In this document: piece after piece, positions 24,894 to 32,716 of the stretch
How the letters are laid out: each line of letters opens with the position of its first letter
Position numbering within the stretch: position 1 is the stretch's first letter
Source: an uncultured Erysipelotrichaceae bacterium
GTDB taxonomy: Bacteria > Bacillota_I > Bacilli_A > RF39 > UBA660
NCBI GenBank assembly: GCA_902761685.1
Contig: CACWLI010000001.1
Coordinates: 1 to 64,000, forward strand
Direction of reading: 5' to 3'
DNA: 64,000 nucleotides
Position numbers and translations under genes: made by a program
Notes under the pieces: generated by a model
Told to the model about the DNA's origin: nothing
Seen by the model: only the letters and a program-made list of their open reading frames with translations
The model's database searches: none

Positions 24894-25196
24894 TTCAAAA
24901 TGTGTATGTTTTGTTTTCCATTTTTTAAGTGAAATGTCTAACCAGAAACTATATATACCAAGTGTGATGATAGTAAGAAGTAGCCATTTAATCCAATTAC
25001 CAAATAATTGTAAGGCAGTTCCATCAAATGTAAGTCTTTTACCATTTATAACAGTATGTTTTGCTTCCCAACTATAAACCATACAAAATGCCCATGGATA
25101 ACAAATCCCAAGAGTTAATGTTGTAATTAAACCACCTAAAAATTTCCATCCAAGTAATTGAAGTAGTCCACCATCAAAGTAAGATTCTTCTTTCAT
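24891..25196 (-). CDS. DUF898-like small membrane protein
   Basis: 101 residues from the ATG at 25196, 8 bases after GGAGG (the upstream in-frame TTG overlaps that site). SYFDGGLLQLLGWKFLGGL, then LTLGICYPWAFCMVYSWEAKHTVINGKRLTFDGTA and a second LTLGIYSFWL-type helix give the pattern of DUF898/YjgN-related proteins: hydrophobic helices around a conserved 'WexkhTvinGkrL.FdGta' loop. Function unknown. Confidence 0.8.
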   Translation of the reverse strand: MKEESYFDGGLLQLLGWKFLGGLITTLTLGICYPWAFCMVYSWEAKHTVINGKRLTFDGTALQLFGNWIKWLLLTIITLGIYSFWLDISLKKWKTKHTHFE

Positions 25197-25288
25197 ATTC
25201 ATATCCTCCAAACAAATTTTATCAAAATTTTATTTAATCTTCAATCTTTGATTATTATATGGTAAAATAAAATTAATAAGGAGGAATC

Positions 25289-25714
25289 ATGAAAAAGTTA
25301 ATAATGTTTGTAGGTGTATTATTAGTTGTACTTTTTTGTAGTGGATGTGGTGGTACTAAAGTTTTAGATTGTAAACAAAATGCATCTGGTGTTGATGTTG
25401 ACTTTAAAGTAACATTTAACGGTAAAAAACTTGAAAAAATGGAATTTGGTTATGATATGGATTTATCATCTTATAATCAAACTCAAATAGATGCTATTTC
25501 AAAAGTTGATTATTGTTCAGTTGTTAAAAAATCAATGCCTCAATATGCTAATGCAATTGCTAATTGTAAACAAGATGTTGCAAGTCAAAAATTATTAGTA
25601 TCTGCTGAATTTGATATTAGTAAATTCTCAAAAACTCAATTAAATACATTAGAATCACCTGAAAAAGCTAAAAGCGATTTAGAATCAGCAGGTTATAAGT
25701 GTACATTAAATTAA
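25289..25714 (+). CDS. Lipoprotein, possibly DUF1307/YehR-like
   Basis: 141 residues. A lipobox signal peptide (MKKLIMFVGVLLVVLFCSGCGG, Cys at residue 20) precedes a small domain with VDVDFKVTFNGKKLEKMEFGYDMDL and several Cys residues. The size and 'f.gkkl.k.e..y..dls.y' pattern recall YehR-type lipoproteins, but that is weak. It is a single-gene unit with a strong GGAGGA site. Confidence 0.75.
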   Translation: MKKLIMFVGVLLVVLFCSGCGGTKVLDCKQNASGVDVDFKVTFNGKKLEKMEFGYDMDLSSYNQTQIDAISKVDYCSVVKKSMPQYANAIANCKQDVASQKLLVSAEFDISKFSKTQLNTLESPEKAKSDLESAGYKCTLN

Positions 25715-25743
25715 AAAAATGTTCAATTTTGAACATTTTTTTA
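25713..25743. terminator. Bidirectional terminator
   Basis: AAAAAATGTTCA/TGAACATTTTTT hairpin between convergent genes. Confidence 0.75.
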
Positions 25744-26220
25744 TTTTAACTTAAATGATGGAGAAGATGAGTTCATAAATAGTTCTTCCAAGGTTTTTAG
25801 TTCAGGAATGATAATTGTATCTCCAACTTTTATTAAGTTTATATCTTTAATTTTATTATAGTTTGCTAAAGCTTCTACTACTTTTAAATCATTTGTTCCA
25901 TATTTTTTAAAACATATATCCCAAAGATTATCATCTTCTTTTATTGTATAGTAACAAAAGTTTTCAATCTTTGGTAGTTTAATTGTGTCACCTGGTTTAA
26001 TTGAATTTGGATCTTTAATTCCATTATAATCTGCTATATCATCCCAGTAAGTGTCTACTCCATATATCCTTTTAGAAATATCATATAATGTATCTCCTTC
26101 TTGAATAGTATATGTTTTAGCACTTAAATCTGGAAAACTTCTATTTGAACAACCACTAGTTGTAAAAAGTATTTCAGCAGCAAGAACACAACTTAGTAAT
26201 TTTTTATATTTATTTTTCAT
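25741..26220 (-). CDS. LysM lipoprotein (two LysM domains)
   Basis: 159 residues from the ATG at 26220 (GGGGGTA site). Signal peptide with lipobox (LFTTSGC, Cys near 24). Two LysM repeats follow: YTIQEGDTLYDISKRIYG...NGIKDPNSIKPGDTIKLP and YTIKEDDNLWDICFKKYG...NKIKDINLIKVGDTIIIP. LysM binds the glycan of peptidoglycan, so this is a wall-associated lipoprotein with no catalytic domain visible. Confidence 0.92.
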   Translation of the reverse strand: MKNKYKKLLSCVLAAEILFTTSGCSNRSFPDLSAKTYTIQEGDTLYDISKRIYGVDTYWDDIADYNGIKDPNSIKPGDTIKLPKIENFCYYTIKEDDNLWDICFKKYGTNDLKVVEALANYNKIKDINLIKVGDTIIIPELKTLEELFMNSSSPSFKLK

Positions 26221-26312
26221 TTTTACCCCCATTTAAAAAGTGATATAATTATACCATTTTTAGTAAAATAAGTCAATTTTTAGGGGTTAAAGTTGAAATT
26301 TTATGTAAAATA

Positions 26313-26321
26313 TGATATAAT
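26313..26321 (+). promoter_or_regulatory. Extended -10 promoter
   Basis: TGATATAAT, 30 bases before the start codon at 26351. Confidence 0.58.
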
Positions 26322-26350
26322 ATGCCCGGTTTTAAAAAGAGGGGTTTTGT

Positions 26351-27043
26351 ATGATTATAGAGGATATTAGTAAAAGAGAGTTTTTAAAAATGTTAGATTC
26401 TATTGAAACTGGATTTATATATAATTATAAAGGAAAGATGATTAAATTTGATAAAACTTTTGCAGGACAAATGATGACTAAAAAGAAAATTAATCCATCA
26501 TCTAGTACTGATATTAAAGTTGATCAAGTATTTTGGCTAAGTTCACTTAATAGTAGAATTAAAAATAGTAGTTTACCTGAGGGAATTGTAAGTTATGAAC
26601 ATGTTCCTGTTGGTGTAATTTATCCACATTATTTTAAGGATTATAAAAGTTTACTTGAATTAAGTAATGAAGATTATAAATTATTATTGAGTAATCTTAG
26701 AAGAGCTATTAAGAATGATATAGAGTTAACTGATAATGGAATATATAATACTGATTTTGCTCTTAAAAATGCACTATATCGTGGTAGTGATGTTCAATTA
26801 ATTGATTTAGATGGTAAACATATAAAAAGAAGAGAGAATAGTAATTATGCTCAAGCATATTCATATTTTACTCCAGATATGTTTATGGTTATTGCTAGAA
26901 AATTAGTGAAAATATATGGAAAAGAAAATGCTGAAGAAAGAATTAAAGAATTAAAAAATATATTTATGTATTATAGACAAATGGATAGGGAAACACCATT
27001 AATGATACTTGATGAAGTTGAAAAGTCTAGAATATTAAAATAA
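26351..27043 (+). CDS. Hypothetical protein with a possible kinase-like catalytic region
   Basis: 230 residues. Not recognised with confidence. The segment DNGIYNTDFALKNALYRGSDVQLIDLDGKHIK (residues about 127-158) has the order of a kinase catalytic loop and metal-binding acidic residues (D...N...xxIDLDG), and an upstream YEHVPVGVIYPHYFKDYKSL could be a hinge. No Gly-rich loop is obvious. It could be a small phosphotransferase-fold protein. Cytoplasmic, single-gene unit. Confidence 0.65.
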   Translation: MIIEDISKREFLKMLDSIETGFIYNYKGKMIKFDKTFAGQMMTKKKINPSSSTDIKVDQVFWLSSLNSRIKNSSLPEGIVSYEHVPVGVIYPHYFKDYKSLLELSNEDYKLLLSNLRRAIKNDIELTDNGIYNTDFALKNALYRGSDVQLIDLDGKHIKRRENSNYAQAYSYFTPDMFMVIARKLVKIYGKENAEERIKELKNIFMYYRQMDRETPLMILDEVEKSRILK

Positions 27044-27068
27044 GTGAATTTAAATTCACTTATTTTTT
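27038..27068. terminator. Bidirectional terminator
   Basis: AAATAAGTGAATTT/AAATTCACTTATTT palindrome between convergent genes. Confidence 0.75.
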
Positions 27069-27930
27069 ATAGATTAAATAAATCTTTTAATTTTTGTTCT
27101 TCAATTTTAGGATAAAGTTCAGGATAAAAACCTTTTACTTCATTTACAGTTGTTCTACCAAGTCCTTCATAATAGTATTTACTTGTTTTATCTCTATAGC
27201 TTGCTCCAACTGTAGCATCAAATACATAATATTTACCTTGATATTCTACATAGTTCCACATATGATCTTTATTCATTACTAAATATGATTTAATACCTAT
27301 ATTTTGAAAAATAATTTGAGATGCTTTAGCAAATCCAGCACATACTGTTGAGCCACCGGTAAAAAAACTATATGCTGATTGATTAGATCTATATGTCATA
27401 AAAATTCTATCATAGTTATGGGATGCTACATAATTGTATACAAATATTATTTTATCCTTTTCACTTAAATCTTTTGTTTTGTTTCTTAAATTATCCATTA
27501 CTCTTTCTATTCTTTTTGTACCCAAATAAGTTTTAAGTGTACTTAGATTAGAATAGTTTCTATAAGTTATTTCATTATTAGAGTATCTGTATGCATTCAT
27601 TCCTTGAAAACTAATTAATTCAGGATGATCTATATATATTGCATTATATGAATTACTTAATGCTTTTACGCAATCATTTACAGTACATTTGATAGTAACA
27701 TTTGGTATATCTTTTAAACTTGCTTCAATTACTTGATCATATATATAGTATTCATTTGGTTTTAGTAAATATTTTTTTACTATTTCATCACTTTTATACA
27801 AGTTGTTAACATAAGCACTACTATTTTTATATTCTTCTGTAATCAGATTATTTCCATTTATTGGTCTAAAATAAATAATAAATAATACAACTATTAAACA
27901 AACTAAAATTATTAATAATATCTTTTTCAT
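27067..27930 (-). CDS. Membrane-anchored transglutaminase-like protein
   Basis: 287 residues. An N-terminal membrane helix (residues 2-22, ILLIILVCLIVVLFIIYF) leads to an extracellular domain. The transglutaminase core is clear: GGSTVCAGFAKASQIIF (catalytic Cys), NKDHMWNYVEYQGKYYVFDATVG (His and Asp). Such domains cleave or crosslink peptides on the surface. Upstream is a Tyr-rich region of about 130 residues. Good GGAG ribosome site. Confidence 0.88.
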   Translation of the reverse strand: MKKILLIILVCLIVVLFIIYFRPINGNNLITEEYKNSSAYVNNLYKSDEIVKKYLLKPNEYYIYDQVIEASLKDIPNVTIKCTVNDCVKALSNSYNAIYIDHPELISFQGMNAYRYSNNEITYRNYSNLSTLKTYLGTKRIERVMDNLRNKTKDLSEKDKIIFVYNYVASHNYDRIFMTYRSNQSAYSFFTGGSTVCAGFAKASQIIFQNIGIKSYLVMNKDHMWNYVEYQGKYYVFDATVGASYRDKTSKYYYEGLGRTTVNEVKGFYPELYPKIEEQKLKDLFNL

Positions 27931-27974
27931 ATATACTCCTATTAAAATAATTATAACATTTATTTAATCGTCTG

Positions 27975-27983
27975 TGATATAAT
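27975..27983 (+). promoter_or_regulatory. Extended -10 promoter
   Basis: TGATATAAT, 26 bases before the start codon at 28009. Confidence 0.58.
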
Positions 27984-28008
27984 TTTATTAGTATAAGGAG
28001 GAAATAAT

Positions 28009-28809
28009 ATGGTAATTACAAAGGAAGTATTATTTATTTTAATTGCAGTATTAGTTGTGTGTTTGATAGGATTTAAGAAATATGTGTATTTTATATCTAT
28101 AGGATATGGTTTATCTATTTCGATAATAGGTATAATGTCATTAATATTATTTCATGATTTAACTTTATCTTACATAATTGGGTGTATTATTCTTATATGC
28201 TATGGATTTAGATTAAGTGGATTTTTACTTATTAGAGAACTTAAAAGTAGTGCATATAATAGAAAAATGAAAAATGAGATATCAGATGGTAGTCATATGA
28301 CTATTCCACTAAAAATTATGTTGTGGATAAGTTGTGCATTATTATATATTATGATGTGTAGTCCTGTAATATATCGTTTTGTAAATTTAAAAGAATACGA
28401 TAATTGTTTCTTAATAGGTATGATCATTTGTGTACTTGGAATTGTTTTAGAGTCATTATCTGATGCTCAAAAGAGTAAACAAAAGAAGATTAATCCAAAT
28501 AGATTTTGTGATAAAGGTTTGTTTAGAATTGTTAGATGTCCTAATTATTTAGGTGAATTAATAATATGGACTGGTGTGTTTGTATCTGGTTTAACAGCAT
28601 TAAATAGTGTAGGTCAATATATAGTTGCTATAATTGGATATTTAGGAATAGTTTATATAATGTTTAGTGGAGCTAGAAGATTAGAAATTAGACAAGATAA
28701 AAATTATGGAAATGATAAAGAATATCAAAAATATGTAAAGAACACACCAATTTTATTACCATTAATACCACTATATAGTGTCAAAAAACATAAATGGTTA
28801 GTTGGATAA
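28009..28809 (+). CDS. DUF1295 / steroid 5-alpha reductase-like membrane protein
   Basis: 266 residues with six or more hydrophobic helices. The C-terminal region has the family signature: RFCDKGLFRIVRCPNYLGELIIWTGVFVSG, matching 'f...GLfryvRHPNYlgE', then a RRLEIRQDKNYGNDKEYQKYVKNTP tail. In better-known members these residues bind NADPH; the physiological substrate in bacteria is mostly unknown. Here the His of 'RHPNY' is Cys. Single-gene unit. Confidence 0.85.
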   Translation: MVITKEVLFILIAVLVVCLIGFKKYVYFISIGYGLSISIIGIMSLILFHDLTLSYIIGCIILICYGFRLSGFLLIRELKSSAYNRKMKNEISDGSHMTIPLKIMLWISCALLYIMMCSPVIYRFVNLKEYDNCFLIGMIICVLGIVLESLSDAQKSKQKKINPNRFCDKGLFRIVRCPNYLGELIIWTGVFVSGLTALNSVGQYIVAIIGYLGIVYIMFSGARRLEIRQDKNYGNDKEYQKYVKNTPILLPLIPLYSVKKHKWLVG

Positions 28810-28836
28810 AAAAAGAGTCATTAATGACTCTTTTTT
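28808..28836. terminator. Bidirectional terminator
   Basis: AAAAAAGAGTCATT/AATGACTCTTTTTT palindrome between convergent genes. Confidence 0.78.
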
Positions 28837-29338
28837 AATAGTTAAATAGTTTACAATTATAATCACTTAACAAGTTATTAACATCATCTAATTTGTAAAT
28901 CTTATTTATAAAACAAAATCTAATTATTAAATCAAAATAATTATTTTTAGGAAGAGAGTATGATGCACTATCAAGTAATTCTACTATTTCTTGTTCACTT
29001 AATTCTAGTGATAAACCAAGTAGAATAATTGTATCTTTACTTGGATGATAATCTTCATCACTTCTTATTTTTGAAAACAATCTTCTATCAATATGAACTT
29101 TATTGTATACATCACTATCTTTTAGATTTCTATCATCTATGAGTTTAAATAACATATTTTGAAACTTATTTAAGTTATTATTGTTATTAATATAATCTTT
29201 TATACTAGATGAACTACTTTTTTCATAGTAGTCTTCTAACATATCCTCATCATAAAAAACTTTATTTATTTTAAATTTAGGCAATGAAAAGTGTTTTTCC
29301 ATGTTTTGTTTAATGTATAATTTTAATTCTTCTTTCAT
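28835..29338 (-). CDS. HTH-containing protein paired with a VWA protein
   Basis: 167 residues. The C-terminal half carries a helix-turn-helix-like array: FQNMLFKLIDDRNLKDSDVYNKVHIDRRLFSKIRSD, then PSKDTIILLGLSLELSEQEIVELLDSAS, which resembles the Cro/C1-type fold ('lSKIrsgk..Pskdtil.LalaLgls..e...LL..ag'). The N-terminal 55 residues are charged. It diverges from the VWA gene at 29412. This HTH/VWA pairing also occurs in other Bacillota, to my knowledge. It may regulate its neighbour. Confidence 0.75.
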   Translation of the reverse strand: MKEELKLYIKQNMEKHFSLPKFKINKVFYDEDMLEDYYEKSSSSSIKDYINNNNNLNKFQNMLFKLIDDRNLKDSDVYNKVHIDRRLFSKIRSDEDYHPSKDTIILLGLSLELSEQEIVELLDSASYSLPKNNYFDLIIRFCFINKIYKLDDVNNLLSDYNCKLFNY

Positions 29339-29411
29339 AATTTGTCTCCTTTAAAGCGACCAATAATATTTAAAAATATATTACTATTATATCAGAAAAG
29401 GAGGAAAAAAT

Positions 29412-29993
29412 ATGAAAAATGAAATGGATGTTATTTTTTTACTTGATAGAAGTGGATCAATGTCTGGAATAGAAGAGGATACAATAGGAGGTTATAATAG
29501 TTATATTACATCAAATAAAAATAAGAATTATAAAGTTACAACAGTATTGTTTGATGATAAATATGAAATGATAACTAATAGAGAAGATATAAAAAACATA
29601 AAAAAATTAACAAATAAAAAGTATTTTGTAAGAGGATGTACTGCTTTATTAGATGCAATTGGTAAAACTATAAAATATATTGAATCAAAAAATAGTAAAA
29701 AAGTTTTATTTATAATTACTACTGATGGACTTGAGAATGCTTCTAGTGAATATAATAAATCTCAAATAAGTGAAATGATTAAAGGCCATAAAGATTGGGA
29801 ATTTATGTATATTGGGGCAGATATTGATTCATATAGTGAAGGAGAAAAAATTGGTATTAGTAAAAAGAATATATCTAATTATAAAAAGGATAGAAAAGGT
29901 GTAGGAAAACTATTTAAAGCGATAAGTGCAGCTAGTGAAATGATGTATGAAGAGTGTGAACTTAATGAAGATTGGAAAAAGAATTTAGAATAA
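29412..29993 (+). CDS. von Willebrand factor A (VWA) domain protein, TerY-like
   Basis: 193 residues, one VWA domain. The MIDAS metal site is intact: DVIFLLDRSGSMSG at residues 6-19 (DxSxS as DRSGS), a Thr in RGCTALLDAIG, and Asp in FIITTDGLENAS. No signal peptide, so it is cytoplasmic, like TerY-type proteins of stress and tellurite gene sets. It follows AAAGGAGG. Divergent to the HTH gene. Confidence 0.88.
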   Translation: MKNEMDVIFLLDRSGSMSGIEEDTIGGYNSYITSNKNKNYKVTTVLFDDKYEMITNREDIKNIKKLTNKKYFVRGCTALLDAIGKTIKYIESKNSKKVLFIITTDGLENASSEYNKSQISEMIKGHKDWEFMYIGADIDSYSEGEKIGISKKNISNYKKDRKGVGKLFKAISAASEMMYEECELNEDWKKNLE

Positions 29994-30003
29994 CTAAAAA
30001 ATA

Positions 30004-30012
30004 TGTTATAAT
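30004..30012 (+). promoter_or_regulatory. Extended -10 promoter of the glucosaminidase fusion
   Basis: TGTTATAAT, 17-20 bases before the start codon. As with hydrolase paralogue 2, the leader would be about 10 bases. Confidence 0.6.
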
Positions 30013-30028
30013 ATTTTTGTGAAGTATT

Positions 30029-31099
30029 ATGATGTTAAATGTTTGTGCAGATCCAGAAGTATTATCTGCGTTAAGAATTGTTAGAATAGTTATTACTATT
30101 ATTAAAATAGTTGTACCAATTATATTAATCGTAACTGGTATGCTTGATTTTGCTCATGCAACTATGGAAGGCGATAATAGTAAGGTTATGGGAGTATTTG
30201 TAAAAAGAATTATTGCTGCGATACTTGTATTCTTTATACCTACTTTTGTTAATATAATAGCTGATGCTACAAGTTATGATTCGGAAAATTTTTTAAGCTG
30301 TATTAAAAATGCAACAGAAGAAGGTGTTAAATCAGCTAAATTAAAAAGAGCAGAAAGCTATGTTTTAAGTGCTAAAAATACATTACAAACAGGATATTAT
30401 ACTTTAGCTAAAACATATGTTGCTTCTCTTGAAGATAGTTCAACTAAAACAAGCTTAAACAATCAACTTGCAAAAGTAAAAAGTGATTTAGATGAAGCTC
30501 AAAAGGAAAGAGAAAAAAGAAAAAAAGAAGCTGAAGCAAAGGGACCTATCGGTGGAGGCGGCTCTTCAGGTGGAAGTAGTGGAGGATCTTGGAGTGGTGC
30601 TGGAGCAGGGCCTGTAAATATTAAAACTGATGGTAAATATACAAAATCTGAAATTATGGATATGTCAGAAGAACAAGTTAAAAGTATGACAAAACAACAA
30701 TTTATAGAATTTATAGGAGCAGCTGCAAGATATGTATATGCTGAATATGGTGGTGTTCTTCCAAGTATAACTATCGCTCAAGCATGTCTTGAATCAGGAT
30801 ATGGAAAACATTTTGAAGCAACATCGCATAATGTATATGGATTAATTGGATATCCAGGTAGTAAACCTAAAGTTAATAGATTAAGAAAATTTGAAAATTT
30901 TTATGAAGCTACATATTATCATTATGCTTACTTTCAAAATTATTCAAATGTATATGGTTCATTTTTAAATAATTGCGCAGCTCATCAGCCATTAGCTGCA
31001 GCAGATTCTCTTCATGCTTATGCAGGAGGGTCACAAACATATGCACCTAGTATTAAATCAATTATAAATACAAATAATTTAACACAATATGATTATTAA
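30029..31099 (+). CDS. VirB2/TrbC-like two-helix domain fused to a glucosaminidase (paralogue 3)
   Basis: 356 residues (355 from the second ATG at 30032). The N-terminus (MLNVCADPEVLSALRIVRI, IIKIVVPIILIVTGML, AILVFFIPTFVNIIADA) is homologous to the proteins at 19213 and 23536. A short helical linker and a Gly/Ser-rich spacer (GGGGSSGGSSGGSWSG, about residues 172-190) follow. Residues about 200-356 are a glucosaminidase/FlgJ-type lysozyme domain: LPSITIAQACLESGYG (catalytic Glu near 254), NVYGLIGYPG, AYAGGSQTYAPSIKSII. It probably cuts peptidoglycan from the outer face of the membrane. An FtsK-like ATPase gene follows. Confidence 0.85.
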   Translation: MMLNVCADPEVLSALRIVRIVITIIKIVVPIILIVTGMLDFAHATMEGDNSKVMGVFVKRIIAAILVFFIPTFVNIIADATSYDSENFLSCIKNATEEGVKSAKLKRAESYVLSAKNTLQTGYYTLAKTYVASLEDSSTKTSLNNQLAKVKSDLDEAQKEREKRKKEAEAKGPIGGGGSSGGSSGGSWSGAGAGPVNIKTDGKYTKSEIMDMSEEQVKSMTKQQFIEFIGAAARYVYAEYGGVLPSITIAQACLESGYGKHFEATSHNVYGLIGYPGSKPKVNRLRKFENFYEATYYHYAYFQNYSNVYGSFLNNCAAHQPLAAADSLHAYAGGSQTYAPSIKSIINTNNLTQYDY

Positions 31100-31117
31100 G
31101 AGTAGAAATACTCTTTT
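31098..31117 (+). terminator. Terminator after the glucosaminidase fusion
   Basis: AAGAGTA-gaaa-TACTCTTTT hairpin with a T-rich tail. Confidence 0.65.
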
Positions 31118-31123
31118 ATTTTT

Positions 31124-31132
31124 TGGTATAAT
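31124..31132 (+). promoter_or_regulatory. Extended -10 promoter of the FtsK-like gene
   Basis: TGGTATAAT, 19-27 bases before the start codon at 31151. Confidence 0.55.
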
Positions 31133-31150
31133 AAAAGAGAGGTAGATAAT

Positions 31151-32239
31151 ATGGGATTGGCAATTGTTTTTGTGATATTTGTTTTTTGTGTAGTTTATAA
31201 AGATGAAATAGGATCTTTAATTTCTAAATTAATTAAGAAATTTTCAAAAAAGAATGAAGATATTAATAATATTGAAGATGTTAAGAAAGATAATAATGAT
31301 AAAGTTATAGAGAAAGTTAAAGAATCACCTGAAATTAAAATTGTAGAAGAACCAAAAGAAGATATTATTGAAAAGAAAGAATATGTAAAACCAAGTGTTA
31401 ATTTATTAAGTAAAAATAAAAAATCTTCTATAGAGAATAATAATGTAACAATAAGAGAAGTTATCAGAGCAATGAATAAAGATAATAATATAAGTAATTC
31501 TAAGATTGTTACTTCTCTTGGAAAAGATATGACTGGTAATATTAAATATATTGATATTGAAAAATCATCTCATATTTTAGTTGCTGGAAGAGCAATGTCT
31601 GGTAAAACAACATTTTTAAATAATATTATTGTTTCTAATTTAATTAGAAATAATCCAGAAGAAGTTAAATTTGTTTTAATTGATACAGCTAAAAATGAAT
31701 TTGGTATTTATGATGAATTACCACATCTATTATCAAATTCTAAAAAAAATAATGATGCATTAAATGTATTAAAGAATTTGACGGTAGAAATTGATCATAG
31801 ATATGATATATTAAAAAATGAAAATGTAAATAATATAAAAAAGTATAATGAAAAGAATAAAAATGTTATGCCATATATTTTAGTAATAATAGATGAGTAT
31901 TCTGATACGTTGTTTAGATTCAATGAAGTAAAAGAATATATTTCTAAAATATTAGATTCTGGAAGTATATGTGGAATTAACCTTATATTAAGTACACAAG
32001 ATATTGGTTCTATTAATGATGATATGAATAAAAAATTTGGTTCTAAGGTTATATTTGACTTAGTTACTAAAGATGAAAGTAGATTTTATTTAGGTGTAGA
32101 AGATGCAGAACATTTGGATGGAAAAGGAGATCTATTATATAAAAATCCTAGTAATGAAATCATACATGTTCAAGCTAGCAATGTTACTTTAGATGAAATC
32201 AATAAAGTAGTTAATTTTATTAAAAATGAAAACAAATAA
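31151..32239 (+). CDS. FtsK/SpoIIIE-like ATPase, small and membrane-anchored
   Basis: 362 residues. One membrane helix (3-15), a charged linker to about residue 95, then a single FtsK-type ATPase domain: SLGKDMTGNIKYIDIEKSSHILVAG, Walker A GRAMSGKTT (Lys152), LIDTAKNEFGIYDELPHLL, Walker B ILVIIDEYSD, and LILSTQDIGS. It is shorter than FtsK/SpoIIIE (about 750 or more) and lacks multiple helices and the gamma DNA-reading domain. Such single-domain forms occur in conjugation (TcpA-like) and type VII secretion. Standing after a VirB2-like fusion, it may serve export; not shown. Confidence 0.8.
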   Translation: MGLAIVFVIFVFCVVYKDEIGSLISKLIKKFSKKNEDINNIEDVKKDNNDKVIEKVKESPEIKIVEEPKEDIIEKKEYVKPSVNLLSKNKKSSIENNNVTIREVIRAMNKDNNISNSKIVTSLGKDMTGNIKYIDIEKSSHILVAGRAMSGKTTFLNNIIVSNLIRNNPEEVKFVLIDTAKNEFGIYDELPHLLSNSKKNNDALNVLKNLTVEIDHRYDILKNENVNNIKKYNEKNKNVMPYILVIIDEYSDTLFRFNEVKEYISKILDSGSICGINLILSTQDIGSINDDMNKKFGSKVIFDLVTKDESRFYLGVEDAEHLDGKGDLLYKNPSNEIIHVQASNVTLDEINKVVNFIKNENK

Positions 32240-32245
32240 ATTGTG

Positions 32246-32254
32246 TGATATAAT
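32246..32254 (+). promoter_or_regulatory. Extended -10 promoter
   Basis: TGATATAAT, 25 bases before the start codon at 32279. Confidence 0.58.
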
Positions 32255-32278
32255 AACGACTACGTAAAGGAGATAATT

Positions 32279-32716
32279 ATGAATAAATTAAATGTTTCAT
32301 ACAAACAAAGAAAAGAAGAGATATATCATTTTTATAGTCATTTTAAAAAGATTGATATAGATAGTATACAAGACGTTAATGATCATATTGTTGATGTTGA
32401 TTTAAAAAAAGAACATTTTGAAAATCCATTAGAAGAATTCTATAATACTATATCTATGTGTTTATATATGATTGAACATGAATTGTATGATGAATATTTC
32501 TTTGATGCATATAAAGAAATATTAGAAGAGTATAATGATAATAAATATGATGATTATTTTATGAACGAAAGTGATAAAGAATTATTAGATTCTGATATTG
32601 AAATTGTTAATGATTATTTAAAAAAAGATGAAGCTAAATCTAAATACTATGATACTTTAACTGAAGTAATGGATAAAGAGGTAAATGTAAAAAATGAAGA
32701 AAAAGGTAATAATTAG
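32279..32716 (+). CDS. Hypothetical acidic protein
   Basis: 145 residues, very acidic (many Asp, Glu, Tyr), predicted helical and soluble. Family not recognised. Its 3' end overlaps the next gene by 23 bases in another frame, so the two are in one operon and probably translationally coupled. Good AAGGAGA site. Confidence 0.72.
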   Translation: MNKLNVSYKQRKEEIYHFYSHFKKIDIDSIQDVNDHIVDVDLKKEHFENPLEEFYNTISMCLYMIEHELYDEYFFDAYKEILEEYNDNKYDDYFMNESDKELLDSDIEIVNDYLKKDEAKSKYYDTLTEVMDKEVNVKNEEKGNN

